Source: Patescibacteria group bacterium (GTDB taxonomy: Bacteria; Patescibacteriota; Minisyncoccia; Phycocordibacterales; SBAW01). Taken from it: a DNA stretch of 27,379 nucleotides. The position numbers were made by a program, and so were the translations under genes. Location: positions 1 through 27,379 of the forward strand of contig JAGWIT010000005.1 in the NCBI GenBank assembly GCA_028866155.1. The letters run 5' to 3'. The notes beneath the pieces are model-generated. The model worked only from the letters and a program-made list of their open reading frames with translations. It searched no databases and was not told where the DNA came from. Below, piece after piece: positions 1 through 6,561 of the stretch (positions within the stretch are counted from its first letter, which is position 1; every line of letters begins with the position of its first letter).

Positions 1-443
1 AATTTAAAATATTGATAGGTGAAAAGACCGCCGAGAACGTGAAGATGGCGATAGCGTCAGTGGTCGAAGGGGGCGAGCGCCTTGAGGCATTGGTGCGCGG
101 TCGCGATCTTATCACGGGTTTGCCGCGCGAGGTGGTCATCACCGATCAGGACATTCGCGAGGCGATATCGCAGTCTGTGGACACGCTGGTTGAGTCAGTG
201 CGCGAAGTGCTCGAAACCACGCCGCCTGAAATACTCTCTGACATCATGCGCTCGGGGATGGTGCTCGTGGGCGGCGGCGCTCTGCTCAAAGGCCTCGACG
301 CGCTGCTCTCGCAGTGGCTCAAAGTGCCCGTCATTGTGGCCGACGATCCGCTCACCGCAGTGGCGCGCGGCACCGGCGTTATTCTTGAGAATCTCGATGC
401 GCACGCGGACGTCTTCCTCGAACATGACGACGATATCGCCTAA
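1..443 (+). CDS. mreB: MreB, rod-shape actin homologue (C-terminal part)
   Basis: The window opens inside this gene; the reading frame is already open at base 3 and runs to a TAA at 441-443. MreB is the bacterial actin that forms membrane-associated filaments and guides the elongation machinery. What is visible is about the last 147 residues: the segment beginning LIGEKTAENVK, the stretch with the TGLPREVVI and ITDQDIREAI blocks, then the phosphate-2/adenosine region GGGALLKGLD, and the ending DDPLTAVARGTG, all typical of MreB rather than FtsA or DnaK. The N-terminal ATP-binding part lies to the left of the window. mreC starts 20 bases before the mreB stop, so the genes are translationally linked. 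The family call is secure; only completeness is unknown. Confidence 0.95.
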   Translation, partial: FKILIGEKTAENVKMAIASVVEGGERLEALVRGRDLITGLPREVVITDQDIREAISQSVDTLVESVREVLETTPPEILSDIMRSGMVLVGGGALLKGLDALLSQWLKVPVIVADDPLTAVARGTGVILENLDAHADVFLEHDDDIA

Positions 444-1230
444 CCGCAGGGGTAAAGCGTTCTTTCCGGGAGTTTTTTTTATGCTCCTCGCACTGTTGCT
501 GTGCGTCGGCGCGGTCGCGCTCTTTCGAAATCCGCTTGGCGGCATGTTTTGGCGCATAGCCACGCCGCTGATAGAGCTTCGCGGAGCGGCGGGGCAAGGC
601 CTCGGCGGATTATTTGCGCAATTTTCTTCGAAGGCGTCGCTTGAGGCGCAAAACGAACAATTGCGCACCGAGCTTGCTTCGACGACCGCGGCGCTCGCCG
701 ACCGCGGCCTTCTCTATCAGGAAAATCTTTTGTTAAAAAACCAGTTCGGGCGCGATATCAGCACGCATAGTATACTCGCCGCGGTGCTGCTGCAGCCGCC
801 CGCGACTCCATACGACCTGTTGTTGATCGATGCGGGCTCAGGCGAGGGTCTTGCGCAAGGCAATATCGTTTCTGCCGGAGGCACAACGGTTATCGGCCGC
901 ATCAGCACGGTCTATGCGCATCAATCGCAGGTGACGCTGTTTTCAGCGCCGGGGGAGAGCTATCAGGGGCTCCTGCTGTTGTCGGCGCAGGGCGGTGCAA
1001 GCGTGCCTATCTCAGTCGTAGGACAGGGCGCAGGCTCTATGATGGGCGAGGTTCCTGCCGGAACTATGGTGAGAGTCGGCGATCCGGTCGAATTGCCCGG
1101 TATTGCTGCGACCCTCAGCGCGTCGGTGTCGCGCATAGAAGCCCCCGAAGGGCAATCGTTTGAGACCGTGTATATGCAGCTTCCGGTCGACCTGTTTTCG
1201 TTGCACTATGTAGAGGTGCGGACCTTATGA
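424..1230 (+). CDS. mreC: MreC, rod-shape determining periplasmic protein
   Basis: MreC is a bitopic protein that links MreB filaments and MreD to the elongasome penicillin-binding protein. The ATG at 424 gives 268 residues: a basic start (MTTISPNRRGKAFF), one membrane segment at about residues 15-37, a coiled-coil stretch at about 75-100 (LEAQNEQLRTELAS), then the beta-rich MreC domain with the signature-like segments LLIDAGSGEGLAQGNIV and VIGRISTVYAHQSQVTL. An alternative ATG at 481 would drop the basic N-terminus and is less likely. The start overlaps the mreB end by 20 bases and the stop overlaps mreD as ATGA. The frame stays open upstream to base 82, but that part merely mirrors mreB. 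Length is normal to slightly short for the family. Confidence 0.93.
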   Translation: MTTISPNRRGKAFFPGVFFMLLALLLCVGAVALFRNPLGGMFWRIATPLIELRGAAGQGLGGLFAQFSSKASLEAQNEQLRTELASTTAALADRGLLYQENLLLKNQFGRDISTHSILAAVLLQPPATPYDLLLIDAGSGEGLAQGNIVSAGGTTVIGRISTVYAHQSQVTLFSAPGESYQGLLLLSAQGGASVPISVVGQGAGSMMGEVPAGTMVRVGDPVELPGIAATLSASVSRIEAPEGQSFETVYMQLPVDLFSLHYVEVRTL

Positions 1231-1514
1231 AGAAGAACACCACATGGCTTTTGGCGGTTTCATTCGTGCTCGCGGCGGCGGGATTTTTACTGCCGTTTTG
1301 GCCGCTTTCGGCGGCGGGCATTTTGGTGCTCGCATGTTCCGGGCGCTTCATATTGGCGATAGCGCTGGGGCTCCTGCTCGACATCGCCTACGGAGCGCCG
1401 ATCGGACGGTTTCATTTCTTATTCTTTCCCTTCATTATTCTTGCAGCGGCGGGCGGCGCGGCGCGCTACGCAGCGATGCACTATCTGCGAAAATCGCCAA
1501 CGGACACGCTCTGA
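1227..1514 (+). CDS. mreD: MreD-like membrane protein (short)
   Basis: This 95-residue protein sits exactly where mreD is expected, between mreC and the PBP2 gene, and its ATG overlaps the mreC stop (ATGA). It has about three hydrophobic segments (residues 7-22, 27-52 and 66-80) with a charged tail. The block LALGLLLDIAYGAPIGRFHFLFFP matches the conserved MreD region, in which a GLLxD motif is followed by PxG. MreD proteins usually have about 160 residues and five or six membrane spans, so this one looks like a minimal version that has lost the C-terminal half. There is a loose AGAGGT-like ribosome site about nine bases upstream. The call rests on position plus one motif; it could also be an unrelated small membrane protein. 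Confidence 0.7.
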   Translation: MKKNTTWLLAVSFVLAAAGFLLPFWPLSAAGILVLACSGRFILAIALGLLLDIAYGAPIGRFHFLFFPFIILAAAGGAARYAAMHYLRKSPTDTL

Positions 1515-1516
1515 CG

Positions 1517-1522
1517 TATACT
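1517..1522 (+). promoter_or_regulatory. -10 element (TATACT) of mrdA
   Basis: TATACT lies seven bases before the ATG at 1530 and just after the mreD stop. Its position puts the transcription start at or next to the start codon, so mrdA may have its own leaderless promoter besides read-through from mreBCD. This spacing favours ATG 1530 over the GTG at 1524. I see no convincing -35. Confidence 0.55.
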
Positions 1523-1529
1523 GGTGCGC

Positions 1530-3218
1530 ATGTGGCACTGGTTCATGCGCAGAAAGAAGAAAATTGCCGCAGAGATCCATCCCGACGAGATACTTATTGA
1601 CTCTTCCAATGCCGCCGACTTCGATCGAGACCAGTTCGAAGGGCGCATCGAACGTCCGATTAACCGCCGCTCGCTGCTGTTCGTCGGTTCGTTCCTTTGT
1701 TTGGTTATTGCGCTTTTGGCGGTGCGCGCCGGAGACCTGCAGATAGCGCATGGGGAAGAATATGCTAAGCAAGCCGAGCTCAATCAATTGCGGCAGTCGG
1801 CCATTATCGCCGACCGCGGAGTTGTCACCGACCGCAACGGAGTGCCGCTTGCCTACAACAGCCGGGCATCGGTCACGGATGAGTTTGCCGAGCGCGTCTA
1901 CGCAGCCTTTCGGGGGGTCGCGCACGTGGTCGGATACGTGAAGCCGCCCGCCAAAGACTCCTCCGGCACCTACTACCGCGATGAATTCGTCGGCGTGGAC
2001 GGCGTCGAGGCGGCATATAATCAGGAGCTCAGCGGACAAAACGGTATCAACTTGACCGAGACCGACGCGCACGGCGCCATCGTCTCGCAAAGCACCGAAC
2101 AGGATCCCGTGCCCGGGCAAAAGCTCGCGCTCTCGATAGATGCAAACGTGACGCAAGGGCTGTATGACGAATTAGCGAAGATAGCAGAGCAGTCGGGGTT
2201 TCAGGGGGGCGCGGGCGTCATCATGGACGTCAAAACCGGCGAGCTTTTGGCGCTCACGAGCTATCCCGAATATTCGTCACAGGCTTTGACCGACGGCAAC
2301 GCGGCGGCCATCGCGGCGCTTAACCAAGATCCCGATCAGCCGTTCCTTGACCGCGCGGTCGACGGCCTATACTCGCCAGGCTCAATCGTCAAGCCTATTG
2401 TTGCGACAGCAGCGCTCACCGAGGGAGTCATCGACGAGAACAAGCAAATACTCTCGACCGGCTCAATCAGCGTGCCCAACCCCTACGACCCGGCGCATCC
2501 CTCTATATTCAAAGACTGGCGCGTCAACGGCTTGATGACCGTCAGGCAGGCTATCGCGGTTTCCTCCGATGTATTTTTTTACGAAGTGGGCGGAGGCTAC
2601 CAAGACCAGCCGGGGCTTGGCATCACCAATCTCGATAAGTATTTCAGCCTATTCGGTTTTGGCGCACCGGCAGGACTCGCCGGTTTTAGTGAAGCAGCGG
2701 GGAACATCTCAAGCCCCGCATGGAAGGCGGCGAATTTTCCCGGCGACCCCACCTGGCGTTTGGGTGACACATATCACACGGCGATAGGGCAATATGGCAC
2801 GCAGATAACGCCGCTTCAAGCTGCACGCGAAGCGGCGGCGATAGCGAATGGCGGGATGCTTATGACGCCAACGCTCATCGCGAGTTCGACGCCGCAGGAA
2901 AAAAACCTCGGTTTGCCCGCGCACAACCTCGAGGTGGTGCGCGAGGGGATGCGGCTCGGCGTCACCGACGGTATCGCGGGGGCGGTCAAATTCGACTTCG
3001 TGCATGTGGCGGCCAAAACCGGCACGGCGCAGGTGGGTACGCAGAATCAATATCAGAATTCATGGATGATAGGGTTTTGGCCGTACGAAAATCCGCGCTA
3101 CGCCTACGCGGTCGTGCTCGAAAAAGGCCCCGCCGGCACGCTTATTGAGGCGCCGTCGGCTATGGGCGACTTTTTGCAATGGATGGAGCAGAACGACCCG
3201 CAGTATTTGCAAAACTAG
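1530..3218 (+). CDS. mrdA: Penicillin-binding protein 2, elongasome transpeptidase
   Basis: This is a class B penicillin-binding protein of 562 residues that cross-links peptidoglycan during rod elongation. After a cytoplasmic charged N-terminus there is one membrane anchor (about residues 47-66), then the dimerisation-domain opening IIADRGVVTDRNG. The transpeptidase domain shows all three active-site motifs: SIVK (Ser about 285), SSD (about 345, the SxD variant usual in PBP2) and KTG (about 500). The HVVGYV block, normally about 100 residues after the RNG motif, follows here after only about 28, so the head/anchor subdomain is largely missing. It closes the mreBCD cluster and is followed by greA. 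Family assignment is strong; PBP2 rather than PBP3 follows from the neighbours and the SxD motif. Confidence 0.92.
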   Translation: MWHWFMRRKKKIAAEIHPDEILIDSSNAADFDRDQFEGRIERPINRRSLLFVGSFLCLVIALLAVRAGDLQIAHGEEYAKQAELNQLRQSAIIADRGVVTDRNGVPLAYNSRASVTDEFAERVYAAFRGVAHVVGYVKPPAKDSSGTYYRDEFVGVDGVEAAYNQELSGQNGINLTETDAHGAIVSQSTEQDPVPGQKLALSIDANVTQGLYDELAKIAEQSGFQGGAGVIMDVKTGELLALTSYPEYSSQALTDGNAAAIAALNQDPDQPFLDRAVDGLYSPGSIVKPIVATAALTEGVIDENKQILSTGSISVPNPYDPAHPSIFKDWRVNGLMTVRQAIAVSSDVFFYEVGGGYQDQPGLGITNLDKYFSLFGFGAPAGLAGFSEAAGNISSPAWKAANFPGDPTWRLGDTYHTAIGQYGTQITPLQAAREAAAIANGGMLMTPTLIASSTPQEKNLGLPAHNLEVVREGMRLGVTDGIAGAVKFDFVHVAAKTGTAQVGTQNQYQNSWMIGFWPYENPRYAYAVVLEKGPAGTLIEAPSAMGDFLQWMEQNDPQYLQN

Positions 3219-3221
3219 CGG

Positions 3222-3249
3222 TTGACAATCGCTAACGATTGTATACACT
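3222..3249 (+). promoter_or_regulatory. Promoter of greA (TTGACA / TACACT)
   Basis: A consensus -35 TTGACA (3222-3227) is followed after 16 bases by TACACT (3244-3249); an overlapping TATACA at 3242 is an alternative -10. The greA ATG is nine bases further on, so the mRNA would have a leader of only two or three bases. No Shine-Dalgarno sequence is present. Confidence 0.75.
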
Positions 3250-3258
3250 ACTGTTTCA

Positions 3259-3723
3259 ATGCCCAAAGAAGAACTCATATCGCAGGAGAAGTTCGAGGAG
3301 CTCACCCGCGAGTTCGATGAGCTGCGCACCACGCGCCGCAAAGAAGTTGCGGAGCAGCTCGAGTATGCCCGCTCATTGGGCGACCTCTCGGAGAACGCCG
3401 AGTACCAGGAGGCGCGTGAGATGCAGGCGGCCGTCGAGGAGCGCATTCAAAAGCTCGAAGCGATACTCAAGAACGCTAAAATAATCCGCGGCGCCAAAAG
3501 CGACATCATAGGCATGGGCTCGAGCGTGCAGGTCGCAAAAGTCGGCGGAGATGAGAAGCACAGCTACACCATTGTCGGGGCCGAAGAGGCCGACGTCATC
3601 TCGGGCAAAATCTCCTACCACTCACCGCTCGGGCACGCGCTGTTAGGCAAAAAGAAAGGGGACGAATTCTCCTTTCACACCCCCAAAGGCCAGCAAAAAT
3701 ATAAAATTTTGAAGGTGGAGTAG
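3259..3723 (+). CDS. greA: Transcription elongation factor GreA
   Basis: GreA enters the secondary channel of RNA polymerase and stimulates cleavage of backtracked RNA. The 154-residue length is typical. The N-terminal coiled coil (about residues 8-75) carries the acidic tip region GDLSENAEYQEAREMQ, in which the D and E residues coordinate the second catalytic magnesium. The C-terminal FKBP-like domain contains SYTIVGAEEAD, SYHSPLGHALLGKKKGD and a final YKILKVE. It stands alone between mrdA and lysS and has its own strong promoter a few bases upstream, with no ribosome binding site. Nothing is odd about the coding sequence. Confidence 0.97.
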   Translation: MPKEELISQEKFEELTREFDELRTTRRKEVAEQLEYARSLGDLSENAEYQEAREMQAAVEERIQKLEAILKNAKIIRGAKSDIIGMGSSVQVAKVGGDEKHSYTIVGAEEADVISGKISYHSPLGHALLGKKKGDEFSFHTPKGQQKYKILKVE

Positions 3724-3725
3724 TA

Positions 3726-3731
3726 TATACT
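3726..3731 (+). promoter_or_regulatory. -10 element (TATACT) of lysS, leaderless
   Basis: TATACT ends exactly six bases before the lysS ATG, which places transcription start on or next to the A of the start codon. It lies directly behind the greA stop. No good -35 is seen. Confidence 0.65.
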
Positions 3732-3737
3732 TCATCT

Positions 3738-5327
3738 ATGTTTTGGGCAGACCGGATATGCGAAGAGGTCATCAAGCGCTTTGATACATCAAAGCGGGGG
3801 AATGCTCCGCTCATTATCCGAGATGAAAAGACCGTCTCGGGCCGCGTACACGTGGGTTCTATGCGCGGGGTGGCCATCCATGGCACCGTGTCGGAAGATT
3901 TAGGGGAGAAGGGAGTCAAAAATACTTTTCTCTATGAATTAAACGACTTCGATCCGATGGACGACATTCCGACCTATTTGCCTCGCGAGCAGTTCGAAAT
4001 GTATTTGGGCATGTCGCTCAAAGATATCCCTGCTCCTTCAGGTTCGAAGGCAAAGAATTTTGCGGAGCATTTCGGCAACGAATTTCGAGAGGTGATAGGA
4101 GGAAGCGGTTTTACTCCGATATTCTATTGGGCAAGCGAATTATATTTAAGTGGCAAGATGGACGGCGTCATCCGCGAGGCGCTTCTCGGCGCCGAAACGA
4201 TCCGCCGCATACAAAAAGAGGTTTCGGGTGCCGAACGGAAGCCGGGCTGGCTGCCTATTTCAGTCATTTGTCCGCAATGCGGTAAGATGACCACGACTGA
4301 AGCAACCGACTTCGACGGGCAGACGGTGCAGATCAACTGCTACGAAACAAAAGTGGCGTATACCAAGGGTTGCGGCTTTTCCGGCCGCGTATCGCCGTTT
4401 GGCGGCAAGGCAAAGCTGTATTGGAAGGCCGACTGGCCCGCAAAGTGGAAGGTCAATGGCGTCAACGTTGAGGGCGGCGGCAAAGACCACTCGACCAAGG
4501 GCGGCTCGCGCGACGTAGCCAACCACATTGCCCGCGAGGTGTTCAGCTATGAACCGCCGTTTGATATCCCGTATGAATTCTTTTTGGTCGGAGGCAAGAA
4601 AATGTCCTCGTCAAAAGGGAAGGGCAGCTCGGCTAAAGAGATAGCTGATCTTTTGCCGACAAAAATATTCCGCCTTGCGCTGCTGCAAAAGGATATCAAT
4701 CAGGCATTCAACTTCGATCCCGAGGGCGACACTATCCCCGTGCTCTATGATTTGTATGATAAATTGGCCGCGGGAGCTGCGGCGGGGGTCGAGGATGATT
4801 ACGCACGATTGTTTAAGTTCATTCATCTTCACGGACACTTGCCGCCACGCGATATATTTTATCCGCGCTTCTCACAAATAGCGTTTATCGCCCAAATGCC
4901 GCACCTCGACTTGGAGCATGAGGCGGAGAAATTGAAAGGCGCGCCACTTAATGATGCTGACAAAAAAGAACTATCCGAGCGCGCTGAGTATGCGAAGCGA
5001 TGGATTGAGTCGTATGCGCCGGAGAAATTCGTTTTTAAACTCCAAACAGAGCTGCCTACTGCCGTTCGGGATTTGAGCGATGCGCAAAAAAAAGCAATCC
5101 ACATACTCGCTCGCTACTTGGAGCAAAGTTCCAAAATGCCAACCGGTGAGGAATTGCATCAAAAGCTCCATTCGTTGAAGGACGAAGTACCTATAGAGCC
5201 TGCTGAACTTTTCAGCAGCATCTACCTTGCGTTTTTGGGGAAGTCCTACGGCCCAAAAGCCGGATGGTTTCTCTCGGTCTTGCCGCGTAATTTTGTACTC
5301 AAGCGATTAAAAGAAGCCTCACGGTGA
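3738..5327 (+). CDS. lysS: Class I lysyl-tRNA synthetase
   Basis: This enzyme charges tRNA-Lys. The 529-residue protein has the class I catalytic motifs: the HIGH variant HVGS at residues 38-41 and KMSSS at 288-292 (GGKKMSSSKG). Between them lie a zinc-ribbon-like part with CPQCG and a later CGFSG, and the LysRS-I block around WKADWPAKWK and GKDHSTKGGSRD. Most bacteria use the unrelated class II LysRS; the class I form is typical of archaea and scattered bacteria, including spirochaetes, some alphaproteobacteria and CPR groups. The gene has its own leaderless promoter and ends in a small GCCTCA/TGAGGC hairpin that holds the TGA stop, 13 bases before a strong terminator. Strongly supported. 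Confidence 0.95.
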   Translation: MFWADRICEEVIKRFDTSKRGNAPLIIRDEKTVSGRVHVGSMRGVAIHGTVSEDLGEKGVKNTFLYELNDFDPMDDIPTYLPREQFEMYLGMSLKDIPAPSGSKAKNFAEHFGNEFREVIGGSGFTPIFYWASELYLSGKMDGVIREALLGAETIRRIQKEVSGAERKPGWLPISVICPQCGKMTTTEATDFDGQTVQINCYETKVAYTKGCGFSGRVSPFGGKAKLYWKADWPAKWKVNGVNVEGGGKDHSTKGGSRDVANHIAREVFSYEPPFDIPYEFFLVGGKKMSSSKGKGSSAKEIADLLPTKIFRLALLQKDINQAFNFDPEGDTIPVLYDLYDKLAAGAAAGVEDDYARLFKFIHLHGHLPPRDIFYPRFSQIAFIAQMPHLDLEHEAEKLKGAPLNDADKKELSERAEYAKRWIESYAPEKFVFKLQTELPTAVRDLSDAQKKAIHILARYLEQSSKMPTGEELHQKLHSLKDEVPIEPAELFSSIYLAFLGKSYGPKAGWFLSVLPRNFVLKRLKEASR

Positions 5328-5340
5328 GGCTGCTATGAAG

Positions 5341-5369
5341 AAGCCCCGCGCGGATACGGCGGGGCTTTT
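5341..5369. terminator. Terminator after lysS, probably bidirectional
   Basis: A nine-base-pair stem (AAGCCCCGC at 5341-5349 with its complement at 5359-5367) encloses a nine-base loop and runs into TTTT on the plus strand. On the minus strand it lies just beyond the small gene ending at 5391 and is followed by a weaker CTTCTTC tract, so it can serve both sides. Confidence 0.85.
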
Positions 5370-5390
5370 AAGAACGATTCGCTGCCCGCG

Positions 5391-5621
5391 TTAGATGAGC
5401 GGCTTTGACTGTGACAGCTGTCGTCGTGGCGCTCGAAGGAAGCGCAACCAGGACAATGGCCACCGTGTGTATCGAGGAGGGGTCGTCGGGCACTGGATCT
5501 TATAAAGCTCCTCGCACCGTTTGCTGCAGAATTTTTTTCTCGCATATTCGACAGAACCTAGGCTGAGGCGCCTCCGGCATCCGGGCCGTGCGCACCGCGT
5601 TACATGCTTTCGTCGAAACAT
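5391..5621 (-). CDS. Small zinc-ribbon-like basic protein (hypothetical)
   Basis: I do not recognise a named family. The 76-residue protein starts MFRRKHVTRC and contains two cysteine pairs of zinc-finger type, CARPGC and, about 20 residues later, CSKRC, plus one more Cys nearby; the C-terminal half is rich in Arg, Pro and Trp. The CxxxxC ... CxxxC layout with FCSKRCEELYK resembles treble-clef or MYM/TRASH-like metal-binding sites, so a nucleic-acid or metal-binding role is possible but only inferred. The start at 5621 is supported by an AAAGAGGT ribosome site six bases upstream, and a full -35/-10 promoter lies further up. A longer frame upstream to 5702 would cross the promoter and is rejected. 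Confidence 0.65.
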   Translation of the reverse strand: MFRRKHVTRCARPGCRRRLSLGSVEYARKKFCSKRCEELYKIQCPTTPPRYTRWPLSWLRFLRAPRRQLSQSKPLI

Positions 5622-5664
5622 CGTTAGACCTCTTTCTTCCCGGGTTAAGAACGTAACTGTGCAC

Positions 5665-5692
5665 TTTATATCAGACGCACGAAGAAAAGCAA
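5665..5692 (-). promoter_or_regulatory. Promoter of the zinc-ribbon-like gene
   Basis: On the minus strand TTGCTT (5687-5692) and TATAAA (5665-5670) are separated by 16 bases. The predicted leader is about 35-40 bases and includes the GAGGT ribosome site, unlike the leaderless housekeeping genes. Confidence 0.65.
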
Positions 5693-5705
5693 CCTTACAC
5701 AAGTG

Positions 5706-5740
5706 GAAAAAGTTAAAGGGCGCCCGAAGTTCGAGCGCCC
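5706..5740 (-). terminator. Terminator of the 47-residue protein gene
   Basis: GGGCGC (5718-5723) pairs with GCGCCC (5735-5740), extended inward by a wobble pair and further matches; on the minus strand it is followed by TTTAACTTTTT. It begins six bases past the TAG stop at 5746. Confidence 0.8.
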
Positions 5741-5745
5741 TTCAG

Positions 5746-5889
5746 CTAGTGGTAGAGGGGTGCAACGAGCAGGCCGACGAACACAATCGAAAAGATTGCG
5801 CTGACGACCAAAAGAATTTTTCTCCTCCGCGCATTCTTTGCCTGTGCGGCAAAGTACGGACGCGGGTCGGGAAGAGCCGGATGAATCAT
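5746..5889 (-). CDS. 47-residue single-span membrane protein (hypothetical)
   Basis: A very short gene found by its signals: a near-consensus promoter, an AAGGAG ribosome site eight bases before the ATG at 5889, and a strong terminator right after the TAG. The product has a proline-rich soluble start (MIHPALPDPRPYF), an RRRK stop-transfer-like cluster at residues 21-24 and a single hydrophobic span at about 25-43, ending APLYH. The positive cluster before the span predicts the N-terminus inside the cell. Family and function are unknown; small membrane proteins of this type often modulate larger membrane complexes, but nothing here shows a partner. Confidence 0.7.
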   Translation of the reverse strand: MIHPALPDPRPYFAAQAKNARRRKILLVVSAIFSIVFVGLLVAPLYH

Positions 5890-5932
5890 TATCGCATCTC
5901 CTTCTTTTGTTTGCCTCCTGCTATCCGAAATA

Positions 5933-5961
5933 ATAATAAACTAATATATTGTATTTGTCAA
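5933..5961 (-). promoter_or_regulatory. Strong promoter of the 47-residue protein gene
   Basis: On the minus strand a perfect TTGACA (5956-5961) is followed after 17 bases by TATTAT (5933-5938), in an A/T-rich setting. This is the closest match to the sigma70 consensus in the window and predicts a leader of about 35 bases with the ribosome site. Confidence 0.85.
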
Positions 5962-6042
5962 TCAATAGTAAACGCTCCTATATAAGGCTTTTTTGGTAGA
6001 GAGAAAAGGAGGAAGCAGTTCACCTGCAATTCAGGAGGATTT

Positions 6043-6110
6043 GTGGATAAATAGACACTATGAGTGGGGCAAAGTAGTATAAACTTATCTTCTAGTGGGA
6101 TGAAGTGGGA
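6043..6110 (+). promoter_or_regulatory. MraZ operator repeats (GTGGG boxes) before mraZ
   Basis: GTGGGA occurs at 6095 and 6105, giving TGGGA-N5-TGGGA, the arrangement known for MraZ binding in E. coli. Related GTGGGG and GTGGA lie at 6064 and 6043, that is, 31 and 52 bases before the 6095 box, so all four fall close to whole helical turns. A TATAAA (6078-6083) lies between the boxes and may be the -10. MraZ repression of its own operon is established in other bacteria; here it is inferred. Confidence 0.75.
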
Positions 6111-6124
6111 CATTACTAAAATCT

Positions 6125-6559
6125 ATGCTGATCGGCGAATACTTACACACATTGGACAGCAAAAAACGGCTCTCGCTCCCCGCAAAATTTCGTAAAGAAG
6201 TGGGGAAGCGGGTGGTGGTGACGCGCGGCCTTGATGCCTGCCTCTTTATGTTCCCCGAGAAGACGTGGAAAAGTATTGCCGAAAAGCTCGAGAAGCTCCC
6301 GTTCGGCCAATCGGACACGCGAGGCATGAGCCGCTTCTTGCTCGCAGGCGCGGTCGAGACCGAGGTCGACGGCGCCGGGAGGATACTTATCCCCGACTAT
6401 CTCAAAGACTTCGCCGACTTGCGCTCGCGCGTCGTGCTGGCGGGAGTTTCGGATCGGGTCGAGATCTGGAACGAGAAGACCTGGGAGGAGTATAAGCGCC
6501 GGATTGAAAAAGGCGCCGACCAGATGGCGCAGACGCTCGGCGAGCTCGGCATTTTGTAG
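6125..6559 (+). CDS. mraZ: MraZ transcriptional regulator
   Basis: MraZ is a ring-forming DNA-binding regulator and the usual first gene of the division and cell-wall cluster. The 144-residue protein has the expected two SpoVT/AbrB-like swapped hairpins: the first around residues 5-50 with SLPAKFRKEVG, the second around residues 80-120 with GRILIPDYLKDFADL and VVLAGVSDRVEIW. The start at 6125 gives the canonical MLIGEY. GTGGG-type boxes precede it, suggesting autoregulation. rsmH starts two bases after the stop. Highly confident. Confidence 0.96.
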   Translation: MLIGEYLHTLDSKKRLSLPAKFRKEVGKRVVVTRGLDACLFMFPEKTWKSIAEKLEKLPFGQSDTRGMSRFLLAGAVETEVDGAGRILIPDYLKDFADLRSRVVLAGVSDRVEIWNEKTWEEYKRRIEKGADQMAQTLGELGIL

Positions 6560-6561
6560 CT

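Noticed and set aside
82..423. Longer N-terminus for mreC
   Set aside because: This part overlaps mreB in another frame and is rich in Arg, Ser and Cys, as expected for a shadow; ATG 424 fits the family.
1419..2156. A 245-residue open frame on the minus strand
   Set aside because: Antisense to mreD and mrdA; its sequence shows no protein-family features.
5318..5334. GCCTCA/TGAGGC hairpin at the lysS stop as a separate terminator
   Set aside because: No T-run follows; the strong terminator at 5341 is sufficient.
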